Source: a virus | DNA: 40,244 nt | Direction: 5' to 3' (one strand) | IMG/VR virus record: IMGVR_UViG_3300037502_001716 | Location: 1 to 40,244 of that record | Shown here: piece by piece, positions 36,358-40,244 of the stretch | How positions within the stretch are numbered: position 1 is the first letter of the stretch | How the letters are laid out: each line of letters starts with the position of its first letter | Notes under the pieces: generated by a model | Database searches by the model: none | Seen by the model: the letters and a program-made list of their open reading frames with translations, nothing else | Told to the model about the DNA's origin: nothing | Translations under genes and position numbers: made by a program

Positions 36358-38751
36358 ATGGCAACCAACTTTGACGCCGCTCTGAGCCCCTTGGACATGG
36401 GATTGATGGGCGATGAGCCTGCGATTGAGATTGAGATTGAAAACCCAGATGCTGTAAACATTGGGATTGACGGCGTTGAGATCCAATTGATGCCCGAACC
36501 CAAGACGGCAGATGATTTTGATGCCAACCTCGCAGAGTACATGGACGAAGGAGATCTTCAGTCCTTGGCTTCAGAGCTTGTCTCGCTGGTAGACGCAGAC
36601 ATCAACTCCAGAAAAGACTGGACAGAGATGTTTGTCAAGGGCCTGGAAGTCCTTGGGATGAAGTATGAAGAGCGCACTGAGCCCTGGAACGGGGCTTGTG
36701 GCGTTTACAGCCCTCTTCTGACAGAAGCTGCCATCAGGTTTCAGTCAGAAATGATCACTGAGACCTTTCCTGCTCAGGGACCGGTCAAAACGCAGATCAT
36801 CGGAGCAATTGATCGCCTCAAGGAAGATGCAGCAGAGCGTGTCCGTGATGACATGAACTACATGCTGACCGAGAAGATGATCGACTACCGCTCAGAACAT
36901 GAGCGCATGCTGTACTCCCTGGGGCTCTCAGGCGCAGCGTTTAAGAAGATCTATCCGAACCCCAGCACGGAACTGCCTGCTGCTCCGTTTGTCCCGGCAG
37001 AAGACTTGATCATGCCTTACGGGGCGTCCAATGTTTACACCGCAGAGCGAGTCACCCATGTGATGCGCAAAACGGAGAACGAGATCAAGAAGCTGCAAGT
37101 GGCTGGCTTCTATCAGGACGTAGAGCTTGGTGAGCCAATCAGGTTCTTTACGGACATCGAGAAGAAGAAGGCAGAAGAGCAAGGGTATACCCTGACTGAT
37201 GATGACCGTTATCAGGTGCTGGAGATCCACGTAGATTGGGATATGCCAGGGTATGAAGATGAAGTGCCTCTGCCGTATGTCGTCACGGTTGAGCGCGGTA
37301 CTCAGACGGTTTTGGCAATCCGGCGCAACTGGAACGAAGCAGACAAGCGCAAGCTCAAGCGACAGCACTTCGTCCAGTACACGTACATCCCTGGATTTGG
37401 CGCTTATGGCTTAGGTTATATCCACCTGATTGGTGGTTATGCCCGCGCTGGCACTTCCATCATCCGTCAATTGGTTGATGCTGGAACCCTGTCCAACCTG
37501 CCCGGTGGTCTGAAAAGCCGGGGATTGCGAATCAAGGGTGACGATACCCCGATTGCTCCTGGCGAGTTCCGTGATGTAGACATCCCCTCCGGCACGGTGC
37601 GGGACAACATCATGCCGCTGCCGTACAAGGAGCCCAGTCAGGTTCTGGCTGCGCTACTTGAGCGAATCACAGAAGAGGGCAGACGCCTTGCGGCTATCGC
37701 GGATCTGAAGGTCAGCGATATGTCGGCCCAGGCTCCTGTGGGCACCACGCTGGCTATTCTTGAGCGCCAACTCAAGACCATGAGTGCGGTTCAGGCTCGT
37801 GTACACGCAAGCCTGCGCATGGAGTTTAAGCTGCTCAAGGAAATCATCCGTGATTTTCTGCCTGCAGATTACTCCTACACGCCAGAAGGCGGAGATAGGT
37901 CAGTTAAACAGTCTGACTATGACTTGGTTGAGGTTATCCCGGTCAGTGATCCGAACGCAGCCACTATGGCGCAGCGGATCATGCAATACCAAGCTGCTCT
38001 GCAATTGGCCCAAGGTGCTCCGCAAATCTATGACCTGCCGCAATTGCACCGGCAGATGCTGGAAGTGTTGGGTATCAAGAACGCAGAGAAGCTGGTTCCG
38101 GTCGAAGATGATCAGAAACCTCGTGATCCCGTGTCAGAAAACATGAGTTTCTTGACCGGAAAACCCACCAAGGCGTTTATCTACCAAGATCATCAGGCCC
38201 ATATCGCTACACACATGAGCCTTATGCAAGATCCTATGATCATGCAGATGATGGGTCAAAGCCCAATGGCCCAGCAAATGCAAGGGGCAGTAATGTCTCA
38301 TATTGCTGAGCACATGGCGTTTGCTTACCGCCAGCAGATCGAGCAGCAGCTTGGTGTACCCATGACCGCCCCGAATCAGGAACTGGATGAGCAGACGGAA
38401 GTGCAGTTGTCGCGTTTGGTAGCACAGGCGGCGCAGCAATTGCTGCAGAGCAACATGGGCAAGGCTCAGCAGCAGCAAGCCCAGCAAATGGCTCAAAACC
38501 CGCAGATGCAGATGGCGCAGATGGAACTTCAGCTTAAGGCTGAAGAACTTAAGCGTAAGGAAGCAGACAGCCAGCGAGACTTCCAGATTGCTCAGCAAAA
38601 GATCCAGCTTGAACAGCAGCGCTTGCAAGTTGAAACACAAAAGGAAGCCGCTCGTTTACAAGCGCAACAAAGGCAAGGAGATAAGAAACTCCGAGCAGAT
38701 ATGGTGAAGAGTATGATTAAACCAGCGCAACAACCGCGCTCAAAACAATAA
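36358..38751 (+). CDS. Portal protein
   Basis: 797 residues. The position between terL and scaffold, and blocks such as KGLEVLGMKYEERTEPW then GACGVYSPLLTEAAIRFQ and DDMNYMLTEKMIDYRSEHER, fit portal proteins of podovirus-like phages (P22-like length). IPGFGAYGLGYIHLIGGYA is part of the wing/stem region. The last 150 residues are Gln-rich and helical (QQQAQQMAQNPQMQMAQMEL), the barrel-like extension seen in long portals. Twelve copies form the ring that connects prohead and motor. Confidence 0.9.
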   Translation: MATNFDAALSPLDMGLMGDEPAIEIEIENPDAVNIGIDGVEIQLMPEPKTADDFDANLAEYMDEGDLQSLASELVSLVDADINSRKDWTEMFVKGLEVLGMKYEERTEPWNGACGVYSPLLTEAAIRFQSEMITETFPAQGPVKTQIIGAIDRLKEDAAERVRDDMNYMLTEKMIDYRSEHERMLYSLGLSGAAFKKIYPNPSTELPAAPFVPAEDLIMPYGASNVYTAERVTHVMRKTENEIKKLQVAGFYQDVELGEPIRFFTDIEKKKAEEQGYTLTDDDRYQVLEIHVDWDMPGYEDEVPLPYVVTVERGTQTVLAIRRNWNEADKRKLKRQHFVQYTYIPGFGAYGLGYIHLIGGYARAGTSIIRQLVDAGTLSNLPGGLKSRGLRIKGDDTPIAPGEFRDVDIPSGTVRDNIMPLPYKEPSQVLAALLERITEEGRRLAAIADLKVSDMSAQAPVGTTLAILERQLKTMSAVQARVHASLRMEFKLLKEIIRDFLPADYSYTPEGGDRSVKQSDYDLVEVIPVSDPNAATMAQRIMQYQAALQLAQGAPQIYDLPQLHRQMLEVLGIKNAEKLVPVEDDQKPRDPVSENMSFLTGKPTKAFIYQDHQAHIATHMSLMQDPMIMQMMGQSPMAQQMQGAVMSHIAEHMAFAYRQQIEQQLGVPMTAPNQELDEQTEVQLSRLVAQAAQQLLQSNMGKAQQQQAQQMAQNPQMQMAQMELQLKAEELKRKEADSQRDFQIAQQKIQLEQQRLQVETQKEAARLQAQQRQGDKKLRADMVKSMIKPAQQPRSKQ

Positions 38752-38760
38752 GGAGTTAAT

Positions 38761-38952
38761 ATGACCACTGCGTTTAACGTGGTTATCAAAGAAATTGAGG
38801 AGCGCCGTGAATCCATCGCACAGGCGCTTATCTCAGGCTCGGCAAAAGATTATTCCGAGTACAAGTTCATGACGGGTGAAATCCAGGGTCTTTCACGCGC
38901 TCATGCTTTTATTACTGACCTTGTGCGAAAGATGGAAAACGAAGATGAGTGA
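38761..38952 (+). CDS. Conserved small protein between portal and scaffold
   Basis: 63 residues, starts MTTAFNVVIKEIEERRESIA then QALISGSAKDYSEYKFMTGE, ending in an acidic tail. Very good AAGGAGTTAAT upstream. A similar helical protein sits in this place in many podovirus-like phages, function unknown. Overlaps the next gene by 8 bases. Confidence 0.7.
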   Translation: MTTAFNVVIKEIEERRESIAQALISGSAKDYSEYKFMTGEIQGLSRAHAFITDLVRKMENEDE

Positions 38953-39349
38953 AATTCTCCTGAGTGACGGTGCAAGCACCACGGTATTGCCCGAAACCGA
39001 CGCAGAAAAGGCCCGTCAGGTGCCTGATCCGGTGACCTATCACCTGCTCTGCGCGCTGCCCAAAGCAGATGAAGAGTATGAAAGTGGCCTGATCAAATCT
39101 GGTCAAACCATGCACTTCGAAGAGGTAATGAGCCCGGTGCTGTTTGTTGCCAAAATGGGGCCTGATTGCTACAAAGATCCGCTGCGCTTTCCCAGTGGGC
39201 CTTCATGCAAAGTGGGCGATTTCGTCTTGGTCCGACCGAATACGGGTACGCGCTTGAAGATTCATGGTACGGAGTGGCGGATCATTAACGACGACAGCGT
39301 TGAAGCGGTTGTTCAAGATCCTCGTGGCATCCAAAAGGGAGGACGCTAA
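38945..39349 (+). CDS. GroES-like co-chaperonin
   Basis: 134 residues from ATG at 38945. The C-terminal half, CKVGDFVLVRPNTGTRLKIH followed by GTEWRIINDDSVEAVVQDP, follows the Cpn10 pattern VGD-x-V-L-x-x-x-x-x-G-T-x-V-K-x-x-G-x-E-x-x-I-x-x-x-x-x-I; residues 55-80 (GLIKSGQTMHFEEVMSPVLF) occupy the place of the mobile loop that binds GroEL. Phage co-chaperonins (T4 gp31 is the classic case) help host GroEL fold the major capsid protein. The position right before the scaffold gene, near where the capsid gene is expected, fits. The N-terminal 35 residues are phage-specific. Similarity is by pattern only. Confidence 0.65.
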   Translation: MSEILLSDGASTTVLPETDAEKARQVPDPVTYHLLCALPKADEEYESGLIKSGQTMHFEEVMSPVLFVAKMGPDCYKDPLRFPSGPSCKVGDFVLVRPNTGTRLKIHGTEWRIINDDSVEAVVQDPRGIQKGGR

Positions 39350-39350
39350 T

Positions 39351-40244
39351 ATGTCGGATTACAAGTTCCCGGACGAGATTGAGGCTGAAAAGCCTACGGA
39401 AGAGAAGCTGCAAATTGAGATCGAAGGCGAGTCAGAGATTGAGGTTGTTGACGACACGCCAGAGGTAGATCGCAACCGCAAGCCCATGAAAGACGCCCCC
39501 GCAGAGGTTACCGACGATGAGTTGGAGCAGTATTCCGAAGGGGTGAAGAAGCGCATCCAGCACTTCTCCAAGGGTTACCACGAGGAGCGCCGCGCCAAAG
39601 AAGCGGCTTTGCGTGAGCGAGAAGAGGCAGTACGCCTTGCTCAAAATCTCGTGGAAGAGAACAAACGCCTCCAAGGCAGTTTGGGTCAGGGTCAGCAAGT
39701 ACTTCTTGAGCAGGCTAAAAAAGTCGTTCAAAACGAGCTTGAGCAGGCCAAACAAAAGTTTAAGGCCGCATATGAGGCCGGAGACTCTGATGCTCTTGTA
39801 GAAGCACAAGAGGCATTAGCCGCCGCCAAATTTAAGTCAGAGCGTGTAAATAATTTCAAACCACCTGTTGCAGAGCAACCAGCGCCTGTGGTACAACCCG
39901 CTCCACAGCCTGAGAAACCCGTCAGAGTTGATGCCAAAGCCAACGCGTGGCTAGAAGCAAATACTTGGTTTGGTGCTGACAAAGAGATGACGGCTCTTGC
40001 TCTGGCAGTACATCAAGATCTTGTGGAAAGTGGGGTAGATACAGCCAGTGATGAGTACTATGAGCGAATTAACGCTCGTGTACGCAAACGTTTCCCGGAA
40101 GCGTTCTCCTCCGAGAAACCCAAGCAGTCAACGGTTGTAGCTCCCGCCACGCGCAGCACAGCGCCCAGAAAAATCGTGTTGACGCAATCACAAGTTCAAA
40201 TCGCCAAGCGGCTCGGACTGACGAATGAGCAGTACGCCCGTGCG
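39351..40244 (+). CDS. Scaffold protein, 3' end outside window
   Basis: Open frame from ATG at 39351 (GGGAGG upstream) to the right edge, 298 codons seen, no stop. The protein is highly charged and helical: ELEQYSEGVKKRIQHFSKGY, then LAQNLVEENKRLQGSLGQG and QAKKVVQNELEQAKQKFKAA, with a Pro-rich hinge around residue 170-190. This is the typical composition of a phage scaffold. The place after portal and GroES-like gene supports it; the major capsid gene would be next. Confidence 0.85.
   Translation, partial: MSDYKFPDEIEAEKPTEEKLQIEIEGESEIEVVDDTPEVDRNRKPMKDAPAEVTDDELEQYSEGVKKRIQHFSKGYHEERRAKEAALREREEAVRLAQNLVEENKRLQGSLGQGQQVLLEQAKKVVQNELEQAKQKFKAAYEAGDSDALVEAQEALAAAKFKSERVNNFKPPVAEQPAPVVQPAPQPEKPVRVDAKANAWLEANTWFGADKEMTALALAVHQDLVESGVDTASDEYYERINARVRKRFPEAFSSEKPKQSTVVAPATRSTAPRKIVLTQSQVQIAKRLGLTNEQYARA

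Noticed and set aside
1-40244. CRISPR array, integrase, attachment site, tRNA genes, DNA polymerase, RNA polymerase, lysis genes
   Set aside because: Looked for and not seen. Lysis and polymerase genes may lie outside the window; the membrane protein at 19252 is too weakly supported to call a holin.

Overview
The window is a stretch of a tailed double-stranded DNA phage (Caudoviricetes). It carries terminase, portal, scaffold, large virion proteins, a primase-helicase, a single-strand annealing protein and a Holliday-junction resolvase. I see no integrase, repressor or attachment site, no tRNA, no DNA or RNA polymerase and no lysis cassette. A short gap between portal and scaffold and a giant multidomain virion protein suggest a podovirus-like particle, but no tail tube, sheath or adaptor gene lies inside the window. 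Several small proteins resemble phage proteins common in viruses of Gram-negative, especially proteobacterial, hosts; the host itself cannot be read from the sequence. Both ends cut through genes: the last is the scaffold and the first a structural protein. The major capsid and tail genes that should lie between them are missing, which fits a circularly permuted genome with a few kb removed, though a larger linear genome is equally possible.

Layout. (1) 1-14019, rightward late genes: a partial structural protein, three low-complexity virion proteins and a 2615-residue polyvalent protein, closed by a terminator at 14127-14171 inside the convergent gene. (2) 23825-14006, leftward: 33 small genes packed end to end; 31 of the 32 junctions overlap, 21 of them by exactly 4 bases. 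The first two encode a PD-(D/E)XK nuclease and a Sak3-type annealing protein; most of the rest are unknown, with repeated modules. (3) 23838-27697, rightward: RusA-like resolvase, a 599-base non-coding stretch with a promoter, a probable small RNA and further hairpins, then HNH endonuclease, two small genes and a T7 gp4-like primase-helicase ending at a terminator. (4) 32977-27912, leftward and visibly more GC-rich: an SprT-like protein with a degraded active site, a CobS/MoxR-like AAA+ ATPase, a CobT-like VWA protein with an HExxH motif, a 27-residue membrane peptide, and four small genes including an L7/L12-like protein. (5) 33307-33410: four perfect DnaA boxes, a probable origin. (6) 33484-40244, rightward late genes: small terminase, a G-quadruplex-forming tract, two small genes, large terminase, portal, a GroES-like protein and scaffold.

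How it fits together. The phage seems to start replication with host DnaA at the 33.3 kb origin, unwind and prime with its own helicase-primase, probably borrow the host polymerase, and recombine with the nuclease, Sak3 and RusA proteins. The two leftward promoters proposed here share a motif. The main candidates for undescribed biology are the SprT-like/CobS-like/CobT-like set, the structured RNAs at 24.4-24.9 kb, and a frame-independent excess of the hexamer GTTTAC.
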